From assembly GCA_003049465.1 (NCBI GenBank), contig PYSS01000069.1, positions 1 to 64,000 on the forward strand: a stretch of 64,000 nucleotides of DNA, written 5' to 3'. The translations under genes were made by a program, and so were the position numbers. Under the pieces are notes generated by a model that saw nothing but the letters and a program-made list of their open reading frames with translations, had not been told where the DNA came from and ran no database searches. Source of the DNA: Magnaporthiopsis rhizophila (lineage: Eukaryota > Ascomycota > Sordariomycetes > Magnaporthales > Magnaporthaceae). Positions 48,154-57,445 of this stretch are shown piece by piece; position 1 is the first letter of the stretch; every line of letters starts with the position of its first letter.

Positions 48154-50151
48154 TCACTCCACCACGGTCCCAAACGAGCCGTTCCAGGTCAGGAACTGGC
48201 TGAAATCGGCGGCGCGATGGTACCGCGGGTCCAGGCGGTGGCTGTCCTGCAACTCCTGCGGCACGTGGCCAGGCCTCGCGCGCCGCTTCGTGTCCGGGCG
48301 GAACGGCGGCAGCGTGATGGCCCTGTCGTTGTGCGGGACCGAGAGCCCGTCGCCCGTCTCCATGACGAAGGTACTCAGCTCGACCGTCTCGTAGCCGCCG
48401 CCGCCGTCGCCGTCGTCGGCGGGTGGCGGCACGTCGAGGTCCTCGTACGACAGGTGCGGGTCCCCGGAGCTATTGTTGTCGCCGCCGCCGCCGCCCAGAC
48501 GGGCCTCGAGGAAGCCGCCGAGCACGCCGACAAAGAAGTGCGGGCTCAGGTCGGAGCCTTTGGCCAGCGAGCGGACGCCTCCGGGCCGCTCGGACCTGTT
48601 GCTGATGATGCCGCCGCGGTCGTGGCCACGGCGGTTGTGGTAGTAGATGTTGCAGTTGGGGCGGTAGTATATGTCGCGCGACAGGCGGTGCCATGTGCAC
48701 TCGACGCCTGCAGAGTGGTCGCAGCGGGCGACGCGCTGCGGGTCGTGGACCAGGCGGCGGCGCCTGCGGGCGCTGGCGAACGGCTGGGGCGGGTCCGGGT
48801 ACGGCAGGACGGAGCGGCAGGGCAGGGCGCGCTGGTGGTGGTAGGGTTTGGGCCAGCGGAGGTCGAAGACGCGCAGGATGGCGTCGCCGGAGCCGCCCGC
48901 GACGAAGCGCTCGCCGCCCCAGACGAGCACATGCTCGATGCTCGACCCGGGGCTGACGTTGTCCTCGTATACGGCGTCAAAGGCCGTGGGCGCGCGCAGG
49001 TCCTGCAGCCGCACCGTGCCGTCCGAGTACGCGGCCAGCACAAGCGGTCGCCTACCTCGACCCCCAGGCGGCGGGTCCACGGGCGTGATGGAGGACGCGC
49101 AGATCTGGGGCCGCAGGGCCGCGGAACCTGCCGCCGGGTTATCGACCGCCGGGTGGACCTGGACGGGGCCGGACGGGGTCAGCTGGAGGTACTGAAGCTG
49201 CGACGTGTACTGGCCCTTGACGCCGAGCGCGAGCGTGTCGTCGTTTCCGATCCACCTGACGCCGCCGAGGTACGTAGACTCTGTCTTGTCGAGCAGGAGC
49301 TCTTTTATCCGGCAGGCCAGGTACGGGCCGACCTCTGTCGGCTGGTCTCGGTCCTGGGGAAGATGGTAGAGAAAAAGGTTGTCTTTGTTACAGGCGGCGA
49401 TGGACCCTCGCCCTGACACGTCCATGGAAACGAGCGAAGACTGCTCTAGAGCCGTGCCCGCCGCTGCCTCGCCACCTTTGGCAAACTTGGTGTCGAAGCT
49501 CGCCAGCAGAGTGCCAAAGTCGCCATACCCGGCCGCCCGGAGGTCTAGCCGCCCGCTGGCTCGCAGAGAGAGGACGCCCTGGCGGCCAGCAGCGCCCTGG
49601 ACGTTGTCGATTACAGACAGGCCCATGACGTCATCTACGCCAGCCTGGAAGCCGTGCTGGCTGCCCGTGAAGCGGCGAAAACGGCTCATCTCGGTCCATC
49701 CGTTGTCGACTATCTCGCGGCGGCGGGCGCAGAAGCTCTCGCCCTCGCTCCAGACGAGCAGCTCGGATCGGTTATCGAGGTTATAACGCGCGTCCACAAC
49801 GCTCGGGCAGCGTTGGTAGTGATGGCCCCGGGCATGGCGCGGCGTGGCGGCCGTGAAGTTGAGCGAACGCCGGTCCCAGCAGCGGCTCTGCCAGGTCAGC
49901 GACTCGGACACCATGGCCCACGTCAGCTCGGGGTTCCTCAAGGTCCGCTCTTGGGGGACCCCCAACGACGGGAAGCGGGTGCGGGCGAAGATGCGCCAGC
50001 CGCTGTCCCTGACGAGGCGTGCCAGTCTCAAGCACGTCCCCGCCAGGCTGGCCACGTCGCGCGCCGTCTCAAAGTAGACCAAGATGCTGTACAGCACATC
50101 TTCTGGGACCTCGGCCAGCAGGCCTCGCCGCCCCGAGTTTGTGGTAGTCAT
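48154..50151 (-). CDS. F-box protein with WD40-like repeats
   Basis: Probable SCF ubiquitin-ligase substrate receptor. Single exon, 665 residues. An F-box lies at residues of about 12-55 (LLAEVPEDVLYSILVYF, VASLAGTCLRLARLV). The remainder resembles a degenerate beta-propeller: LVSMDVSGRGSIAAC, YLGGVRWIGNDDTLALGV, LVLAAYSDGTVRLQDLR and ILRVFDLRWPKPYHHQ. DLR after a propeller blade is typical of WD40 proteins. A Gly/Asp-rich insert lies at about 555-590. The stretch ending NRRGHDRGGII is basic. The 2 kb open frame has no splice signals that I need. The substrate is unknown. Confidence 0.82.
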   Translation of the reverse strand: MTTTNSGRRGLLAEVPEDVLYSILVYFETARDVASLAGTCLRLARLVRDSGWRIFARTRFPSLGVPQERTLRNPELTWAMVSESLTWQSRCWDRRSLNFTAATPRHARGHHYQRCPSVVDARYNLDNRSELLVWSEGESFCARRREIVDNGWTEMSRFRRFTGSQHGFQAGVDDVMGLSVIDNVQGAAGRQGVLSLRASGRLDLRAAGYGDFGTLLASFDTKFAKGGEAAAGTALEQSSLVSMDVSGRGSIAACNKDNLFLYHLPQDRDQPTEVGPYLACRIKELLLDKTESTYLGGVRWIGNDDTLALGVKGQYTSQLQYLQLTPSGPVQVHPAVDNPAAGSAALRPQICASSITPVDPPPGGRGRRPLVLAAYSDGTVRLQDLRAPTAFDAVYEDNVSPGSSIEHVLVWGGERFVAGGSGDAILRVFDLRWPKPYHHQRALPCRSVLPYPDPPQPFASARRRRRLVHDPQRVARCDHSAGVECTWHRLSRDIYYRPNCNIYYHNRRGHDRGGIISNRSERPGGVRSLAKGSDLSPHFFVGVLGGFLEARLGGGGGDNNSSGDPHLSYEDLDVPPPADDGDGGGGYETVELSTFVMETGDGLSVPHNDRAITLPPFRPDTKRRARPGHVPQELQDSHRLDPRYHRAADFSQFLTWNGSFGTVVE

Positions 50152-50551
50152 GGGTTGTAGTGTTGATAGTGCCCTTGTTGCCTTGGTTTCAGTATTTGCT
50201 TTGGAAGATAGATGGGTGTGGAATCGACGACGAGTTCCTGTGAAAGTTGAGCTCGCGGCTGGATTTTTTTTTATTACTTATGGTGAACGTTTTAGGCACC
50301 GATGAGCCCTATCCGATGCGCTGTCAGCGTTGTGAGTCAGGCACTAATTCTGCATGCTGGCGCCGTGAAGGAAGACGCTTGAACTCCCGACCAAGACAAA
50401 AAATAGCACAAAGACAGAAAAGTCAATCCAGTCATAAAGCATCCGACGTACAAGCTTTCCAAAATAGAAAGGTCCCAGATGTTTGATATATCAAGCCAAA
50501 ACCCAGTCGAGTCACATGGAGCGAGCAAGTAAACGCGTGCTGCTGCAATTG
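50152..50551. other. Short intergenic region, F-box/WD promoter
   Basis: 400 bp between same-strand genes. No gene seen. Confidence 0.6.
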
Positions 50552-51172
50552 CTAACCCCGGTTGCGCATCATTATGCGTACAAACTCGTCCTCGTTGACA
50601 CCGCCCTTCCCGTCCGAGTCGAACTCGCGGATCATGGCGCTCAGCTCGTTCTCCTCGATGTTCTGCCCGATATCCTGCACCACCCGCCTCAGGTCCTCCA
50701 CCGTGATCATGCCGCGGCCGCTGCTGTCGAACAGCCGGAACGCGCGCCGGCACTCCTCGATCGGATCCCGGTGGAATATGAGGGTGCCGGCGATGGCCTG
50801 GAAGATGGGCAGCGTGAACTCGCGGAACACGGGGCCGCACTCCCGGTTGGGGTCCCAGTTGACCGGCTGCACCGCGTGCTTGGTCAGGAACGCGTACGTG
50901 TCGGGCTTGGGCAGGTCGAAGCCGAGCGCGCGCAGGGCGAAGCGGAACTCGTGGTAGTCGATGCGGCCGTCTCTGTCGACGTCGAAGACGTTGAACTGCA
51001 GGCGGGGCGACGAAAAAAGACTTGTTGGCGCGTGTGGTGTTACTCGGGCGGACAAACCATGGGGGAACAGACGTACTGCATCATTAACCTGCGTCTTTTG
51101 CTCGTCTGGCAGCTTGAGGAAGTCCTCCCGCGACGGCACCTGGGGGCCTGAGGCTCCCCGTGAGGCCATCAT
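50552..51172 (-). CDS. CDC31: Centrin / Cdc31 EF-hand protein
   Basis: Small Ca-binding protein of the spindle pole body half-bridge, also found with the nuclear-pore TREX-2 complex. Exons are 51172-51077 and 50995-50552. The 81-nt intron (50996-51076, GTACGT...CTGCAG) is in frame without stops; its removal joins QVNDA-FNVFDVDRDG, the first EF-hand of centrins, and leaves 179 residues. EF-1 DVDRDGRIDYHE is canonical. The central part has an inserted-looking NWDPNREC. EF-3 DSSGRGMITVED and EF-4 DSDGKGGVNEDE follow. The C-terminus EFVRIMMRNRG is centrin-like. Two Met codons open the frame; I use the first. It is divergent from BUD22 with 413 bp between starts. Confidence 0.92.
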   Translation of the reverse strand: MMASRGASGPQVPSREDFLKLPDEQKTQVNDAVRLFPHGLSARVTPHAPTSLFSSPRLQFNVFDVDRDGRIDYHEFRFALRALGFDLPKPDTYAFLTKHAVQPVNWDPNRECGPVFREFTLPIFQAIAGTLIFHRDPIEECRRAFRLFDSSGRGMITVEDLRRVVQDIGQNIEENELSAMIREFDSDGKGGVNEDEFVRIMMRNRG

Positions 51173-51585
51173 TGTGCCGGTGTATTATTTAGATTTCTGG
51201 TGTTATCGACTGCTGGGACGGCACCTTCTGTTGACATTCGGCGTGTGCGTGTGTGCCCAGATTCTCTCTCCCGGGCGCTATCGAGAATACGTGAAGGTCG
51301 CCGAGGGGGGCAGTTCAGCCCTGTCTTTCCTTTCAAGACAGACGCGACTGCCCCTCGATTGGACGCGCCGGAAGCAACACAGCGGCGGCAGCTCCAGCTT
51401 CCTGGCTTCAGTGGGTGCGATGCAGGCCCTGGCTGCTGTGGAGAACGCTGTGGGGTGCATGTCCGCCACTCCGACCATTAAAAAAAAAAAGCATCCACCT
51501 AAAAGACTTCCCATTGCGACCGAGACAAAAGAGATGAGAAGACCATGATAGCAAGCCATAAAGGCGCCACATAACAACCGCCAGA
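51173..51585. other. Bidirectional promoter region, Cdc31 and Bud22
   Basis: 413 bp between divergent start codons, with an A-rich run near 51480-51490. No gene seen. Confidence 0.6.
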
Positions 51586-53016
51586 ATGCCAAAACGCAAG
51601 CGCTCGGTCGAGGAGGAGGTGGATCAGAGCTTTGAGAAGCATAGTAAAGACCTCTTCCGCGCCCTCAAGGTCGCCAAGGGCTTTGAGCGGCAACGGCTGG
51701 CCAAGCGCTCCAAGGACCAGAAGCTGGGCCAGGAGACGCTGCGCCGCCTCGATCACGAGGTGCTGGTGCTCAAGTCGCTGGATCTTCACCAGGCCGCCCA
51801 CGCCCACCTCTGCTCCTCCTTACTCAAGGTGAAAGCCGCGGCACAGTCGCCGCACCTGCCCGAGCGGCTCAGGAACGGAGTGCCCAAGCCCGAGATCTCG
51901 GACGAGGAGCGCGCCGCCCTGCACAATGTCACGAGCGCCCTGTACAAGCGCAACCAGGTGCGCGCTGTCGTGAACAAGGCAGTTCCCGACCTATGCGCGC
52001 TCCTGGGCGTGCCGGCCCCGGGCTCTGAGTCGAGGAAGAAAAAGGAGGGTGTATCTTCTAAAAAGGCGCCCAAGGAGGAGGAGGAGATTCCCGTCACAAA
52101 AAAGGACACATCAAAGCAGAAAGAGGCCAAGTCAAAACGGGGAGATGTGGCGGAATCAGAATCCGACTCTTCGGACTCGCCGCCCGAGCGAGATGGTGAC
52201 GACGACTCTGACAGTCCCGCCGACGACGAGCTGGACGAGGCTGCAATCTCGCGCATGGAAGCCATGCTCGGCAGGAGCTCCTCCGAGGACGAGGGCGAAA
52301 GCGATAGCGATGACGAGGAAGACGACGGCGCCAGGCTAGAAAAACTCGGGTTGCGCGCTGGGAGCTTCCATGACGACATTTCTCTCCCCGGAAGCGACTC
52401 CGTCCCTGAGGACGAGGACGGTGACGAGGATGGTGACGAGCCGGAGTCCGACTCCACTTCGTCTACATCCGAGTCGGACGCATCCTCAGCCGCCATGCCG
52501 CCAAGGAAGAAGGACACCGCGGCTGCCGGAGCACCACCCAAGGCCAAGACGGCGCGGCCGACCAACTCCACCTTCCTCCCGTCGCTGATGGGCGGCTACG
52601 TGTCCGGCTCCGAGTCGGCCTCGGACGTCGACGTCGCGCCGCCCGTCCGCAGGAACCGGAGGGGCCAAAAGGCCCGCCAGGCCATCTGGGAGAAGAAGTA
52701 CGGCCAGGGCGCCAAGCACCTGGCCAAGTCAGGTGACAGGAAGAGGAACGCCGGATGGGACGCCAAGCGCGGCGCCGTCGACCCGGCCGCTGACGGGAAG
52801 CCGTGGAAGCGAGGGGTCCGCAACCTCCTGCAGAAAAGCGCTAGCAAGGCCAGCGGCGACCAGCAGAAGGAGGCCCAGCCCAAGAACAACAAGAACGTCG
52901 AGAAAAAGAAGCGCGACGACGACGGTCCCCTGCATCCCAGCTGGCTGGCCAAGAAAAAGGCGAAGCAGGCGCAGGAAGGGGTCAAATTTGAGGGCAAGAA
53001 GATTGTGTTTGACTAG
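51586..53016 (+). CDS. BUD22: Bud22/SRFBP1-family ribosome biogenesis protein
   Basis: Nucleolar factor for 18S rRNA maturation and small-subunit assembly. Single exon, 476 residues. N-terminal helical region: MPKRKRSVEEEVDQSFEKHS and LRRLDHEVLVLKSLDLHQAA. A long middle of alternating Lys-rich and Asp/Glu/Ser-rich low complexity is typical of nucleolar proteins. The C-terminal family signature is RRGQKARQAIWEKKYGQGAK. The protein ends LHPSWLAKKKAKQA then FEGKKIVFD, a characteristic Bud22 end. It converges with the carrier gene, 192 bp apart. Confidence 0.93.
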   Translation: MPKRKRSVEEEVDQSFEKHSKDLFRALKVAKGFERQRLAKRSKDQKLGQETLRRLDHEVLVLKSLDLHQAAHAHLCSSLLKVKAAAQSPHLPERLRNGVPKPEISDEERAALHNVTSALYKRNQVRAVVNKAVPDLCALLGVPAPGSESRKKKEGVSSKKAPKEEEEIPVTKKDTSKQKEAKSKRGDVAESESDSSDSPPERDGDDDSDSPADDELDEAAISRMEAMLGRSSSEDEGESDSDDEEDDGARLEKLGLRAGSFHDDISLPGSDSVPEDEDGDEDGDEPESDSTSSTSESDASSAAMPPRKKDTAAAGAPPKAKTARPTNSTFLPSLMGGYVSGSESASDVDVAPPVRRNRRGQKARQAIWEKKYGQGAKHLAKSGDRKRNAGWDAKRGAVDPAADGKPWKRGVRNLLQKSASKASGDQQKEAQPKNNKNVEKKKRDDDGPLHPSWLAKKKAKQAQEGVKFEGKKIVFD

Positions 53017-53208
53017 ACAGCGTTGCCGAGATACCACCTATTCACGAAATCAGAATACGACGAAAGGAAGCACCATGTGAATCAGTGATTGAAATTGATA
53101 TCGGGTAGGACACAAAGTAGGTCCATCTATGCATGTGTATCGGCCCGGCGTTCTATCCAAAGAAGACTGCAGAAGATGTGTAGATGGGCGATATGGCGGC
53201 CCCGATGT

Positions 53209-54794
53209 TTATACCGGAGCCGAGTCCCTCATCTTTCTGAAGAAATCCATAACGCCTCCAAACACGACCAGTAGGATACCACCTCCTGGTCCAAGCCGCA
53301 GGACCTTGGGCAGGAAACCTAGTTTGGGGGCAGGTCAGCCAACGAGGCCAGAGTAGGAGAAGCGCAAGGAGAGTCGCATTTTATAAAGAACCCACCTTTG
53401 TAAAGGGCGCCGAAGCCCTCCTCCCTCATGACGGTGCCGAGAGCAGGCCAGGCCCAGTTGTACTTGGGCACGACGCCGCTGACCTTGGTCGTGTTCTGGA
53501 TACGAGACTTGACGACATCCCTGTTGTCACGGCAGGGTCAGTACCTCGCCGCTATCCTGGCCTGGCGTGGAATAGTCGGTAGAGGTATTACTTACATTGG
53601 CCTGCATCAGCGCACAAATGGGGTCAGCGTCCCGATCATAGAATAAAGTACGGCACAGCGGCTATAGCAGCGAACAAGACTCACGTATTAAGTATCGTCC
53701 CGACTTGAGGCGTCAAGCTTGACCGTCAGCATTCAAACTCTGACCCATAAGTGGCGGCATGTCAAACAAGAAAAACCTACCCGTTCCGCCGACACTACCC
53801 GCAAGGATATCGTTGGCCATCTGCCCCTTCTTTGTCTCGGCCTTGGGTAGCAGCTGTCGGACCTGGAAGATGCAGCCAAAGTAGCCGGCGTTCCAAAGGA
53901 TATGGCGCCACAGCGTGGACTCGAGGCCGTTGTACAGAGCCAGGACGCCCTCTTTGCGGACCGTCTTCATCAGCGCGTCGACGGGGCCGTTGTAGTTGCC
54001 GGCCGAGGCCTTGTCCTGGAGACGGATCTTGATCAGCTCGCTAGTTGGTTTTGCGGCAGTCCCAGTCAGCAAGTGTTTTTGTTCCACACAAGAGGATTCT
54101 AAGGTTGGTGTCGTCCTCACAAGGGGACCACGACAAAGGACTCGGTGGCACCGGCCGAGGCGCCCGTCAGGACCGACAGGCTCTGGTTCATCTTGTCCTG
54201 GCCAAACAGGTTGCGGTAGAACTTGCCCCACTCGTCGTTGGCGGCGAACTTGGTGGCGCGCTTGGGGGCCTCCATCAATATCGGGGCGCTGATGCCGCGG
54301 TACAGGCGCGAGACGCCCTCGTTCTTGATGATCTTGCGGAAGCAGTCGAGCGTGCCGCTGTAGGCGTCGGCGCCGCCTCCGGCTCCGGTTTGCAGCTGAC
54401 TGGATTGGGTCGAAGCAGACATGAATGGTCAGCTGGACTGTCGGCTCGAAGGGCGCGGGGGTTGGACTCACATCCTGGTCTTGACCACGTCCAGCGGGTA
54501 CATAACCAGGATCTGGAAAAAGAGGGCGGCGGTCGCGGCGCGCATTAGCAGGAAGCGCGCGGAGGGGTGGTTCAGTCCATAGGCAGGCAGCGAGCGCCTG
54601 GATAGATGTTCCTTGCCTCCGAGACTCCGGCCACGGCGCCTGGCGGTGGTGGGAAGGTCAGCGACAGACACAAGCCGGGCGCGCACAAACGGCCGCCGGA
54701 GGTTCCGCTTTTGGCGCTCCGGCACCGGGCAGGGAGTGGCAGACTCACCGGCCGCGAACTGGTAGATGAAGGGGAGCGGCTTCTCTGACGACAT
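53209..54794 (-). CDS. ODC1: Mitochondrial 2-oxodicarboxylate carrier
   Basis: Inner-membrane carrier that exchanges 2-oxoadipate and 2-oxoglutarate, linked to lysine metabolism. Nine exons: 54794-54749, 54639-54617, 54512-54472, 54399-54121, 54040-53781, 53703-53685, 53601-53596, 53520-53396 and 53318-53209; 909 nt, 302 residues. Start MSSEKPLPFIYQFAAG, then AVAGVSE-ILVMYPLDVVKTR with the first P-x-D-x-x-K signature, VVPFELIKIRLQ with the second and LNTPMDVVKSRIQ with the third. The end is FLPKVLRLGPGGGILLVV, then KMRDSAPV. Six transmembrane helices are expected from the family. Introns are 72-109 nt. The intron at 54513-54616 begins GC (GAG|GCAAGG) and ends CCAG. Exon 7 is only 6 nt (GCCAAT) and encodes the Pro-Met of the third signature. 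All joins were chosen to restore the family sequence; none was tested by RNA. Confidence 0.92.
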
Positions 54795-55359
54795 GATAGC
54801 GGGTTAGACTGCAGTCGTCGATCAGGTGTATAAAGTTTTTGGGAAACCCTTCAGCTCGTCGCTCTCGGGATGGCGGTATTTTTTTTTTTTTTTTTCGGGG
54901 ACCCTGTGACGAAATATTGACCACCCCTCCCATCCGCAAATTATCGCAAAGTGGTCGCGTGGGATGCGCCGGGCAATTGACCCGAGCCGAGCGCAAAACT
55001 GCAGGTCCCCTGCCTAGACCTGGGATCAGGCCCACACCCAGTTGTCCGGTCCCGCTAAATTCAGTCGCGCTACGGCTGCAAGGCTCGCTGTCAAATGGTT
55101 GTCAATTCATCTCTTGCATCTCAACTGGTTATTGACCTCAACCTTCCATTGTGAGCGGCAGGATCGGATTTCATGCCCATGGATGGCTTTTGTAAATTCA
55201 CCCCATTTCGCTATACCAACGACGTTCCGAGTTCTGCTCGGCGGTATGATTCAGTGTCTATCCAAGAAATCAAATACGTCCCGCAGCGCATCTCAGCGCG
55301 TGATTTTGGAGCCTAGAAAAAAGAAAACAAAAAAAAAAAAAGCCCACAACTCCAACACT
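54795..55359. other. Tandem intergenic region, carrier promoter
   Basis: 565 bp with a T17 run at 54879-54895. No gene seen. Confidence 0.6.
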
Positions 55360-57131
55360 TTAGAATGCATCCACATGAGTCCCGATACCCTTCTCCTTTG
55401 CAAACTGGACAAGGTGCATCCCCACCGCCAAGTCCATGAGGCCTAGTCCGACCGACTTGTATATGACGTTCCCGCTCTGCAGCCAGACGGCTAGGTGGTC
55501 GTCCTTCTTCTTCCTGCTCTCGGGCCCCATGCCGCCGCTGTGGCTGCTCGACGACCTCTTCTGCAGGAACGGGAGCACCTTGCCCGGGATGCCTCCGCCG
55601 CCGCCGCCGCTCCTGCCTGAGTCGGCCGTGGACGACGCCGTCGTGGACGGGACTGAGCTCTTCCTGCTGGGCGACGACGCCCTGCTCGACGCCCGGCTAA
55701 CCGAACCGAACACGCTCGACATGGACGGCGTGCCCGGCGTCATATCCAGCTTGTCGAAATCAAGGCCCGTGGGGCTGCTGGCGCCGCTACCGCGGCCGTC
55801 GTCGGCGGGGGAGGACTCGCCGCCGCCGCCGCCGCCGCCATCCAGCTTGGCCGCCTCCTGCAGCATGACGAGCTCGCCAAGCTCGACAAGCTGGTCGGGC
55901 CGGAGCCCCGCGGCGATCAGCTCGCCGGCCTCCTTGAGCGCCCCGTCCAGCGTGTCCACCACAACCACGCCGCCCTCGGTGGCGTGCTTGTGGAAGTGCG
56001 GTCCCGGCGCGTGCCGGCGCACGGCCTGCCGGAGCACGTCGAGCGGGATCTCGCGCATGTCGGGCGTGTAGGACCCGATGGCCACCAGCAGCCGGCCCTT
56101 CTTGCGGCCCTCGGAGTTGGTCAGCAGGCTGGCCGGGAACAGCTCCTCGGTGCTCGGCGTGCAGCAGAAGACCACGTCGGCGCCGCGGACCTGGTCCTTG
56201 AGCAGGCGCGCGTACTCGACGTAGCTGGGCGTCAGGACGCCGAACTGGCAGTTGTGCCAGCCCTCGCGGATCTTGACCTCGGCGGGGATCTTGATGAAGC
56301 GGCGCAGCAGGTCCCGGGATGAGTCCGAGTAGCGGTGGCTGATGATGTTGACGCGCTTGATGGCGCGCCCCCGCGCCATGAGGGCAAGCCGCACGTGCCA
56401 GTAGGCCTGGAGGCCGGCGCCGAACACGGTCAGCACCTTGACCGTGCTGCGCCGGTGTACCAGGCACAGGCTGGCCAGGGCGGTGCGGAAGGCCGTCAGC
56501 CTCGAGGCGTGCAGGATGGCCACCGGCGCCCCCTGTGGGGAGAAGAGCGTGATGGCCCCCGTCGGGCGGACGACGGGCGCCGGCGCCGGCGGGGTCTCGG
56601 CCCGCTTGCCCTTGCCATCCACTGGGCTGCCGGCGGCGCTCGGCAGTTCATCTTGGGGCGGCTTGGCGTGGGGCGCGGTGAGTGTGATGACTGTGAGGCG
56701 GGCGGAGCGTGCGGGGGAAGGGCAGAGAGTCAGTCCAGTGCGTCTGTCCAAAGTAGGTGCAGGTATAGGTGCAGGTGTAGGTGCAGACGCAGATGCAGAC
56801 TGCCCCCTATCAAGGGCGAGGCGGGCGAGCGGGCAGCCAGGCAGCCAGGCGTAGAGCAGGGGGGAAACAGGAAGGAGGAGGCTGACTAACCTTTGACCCC
56901 GAGGCCAGCGGGGCCTCGTGACGGCATGAAGAGGGTCTTTGTGCCGGTGGCCTCGGAGTAGATGGCCTGGCGCTCGGGCTGCTCGTCATCCTGGGCGGAC
57001 CTGTCCTGCGTGCCAACGCTGTACTCGTGCAGGGCTCGTTGGAGGTTCGCGCGGAACGAGTCGAGCTCGTCCAGTGTCAGGCCCTCGAGCAGACCGCCAA
57101 TCTCCTCGTCCGTGAGCACTGTTAGGGGCAT
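55360..57131 (-). CDS. Ornithine cyclodeaminase / mu-crystallin family protein
   Basis: NAD(P)-dependent family including ornithine cyclodeaminase, ketimine reductases and amino-acid dehydrogenases. Exons are 57131-56891 and 56690-55360; the 200-nt intron (GTTAGT...TCACAG) joins GLGVK-VITLTAP. The protein is 523 residues. N-terminal: MPLTVLTDEEIGGLLEGL and ATGTKTLFMPSR. The Rossmann fold has VLTVFGAGLQAYWHVRLAL (GAGLQ glycine-rich loop), then NIISHRYSDSSRDLL and VVFCCTPSTEELF. A roughly 130-residue Gly/Ser/Pro-rich insert splits the C-terminal part, after LGELVMLQEAAKLD and before VWLQSGNVIYKSVGLGLMDL. Family members of this type are usually about 330-400 residues, so the extra length comes mainly from this insert and from Pro/Ala linkers. 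The reaction cannot be assigned. Confidence 0.86.
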
Positions 57132-57329
57132 CGTGATGAGCTGTGTGTTCCGTTTTTGATCCCGTATTTCCCTTTTAGTCGCTGCTTCTCATTTGATGAG
57201 CTGCATTTGGCTTGAAAATTATTTTGGCGACTGCCTTTTCCCAAACCAGAGATGTCAGTTTCCCCTTTTTCTTTCCTCTCTATCATTCCCCTCTCTTCAT
57301 TTCCGTTGCACTGATGCAAAACGAGTAAG

Positions 57330-57332
<3 letters not shown>

Positions 57333-57407
<75 letters not shown>

Positions 57408-57408
57408 N

Positions 57409-57441
<33 letters not shown>
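57333..57441. repeat. Poly-T tract of about 109 nt interrupted by one N
   Basis: Pure T except an N at 57408. It is much longer than the other homopolymers here (15-18 nt). Probably a gap-closing or homopolymer assembly artefact; the true length is unknown. Confidence 0.9.
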
Positions 57442-57445
<4 letters not shown>

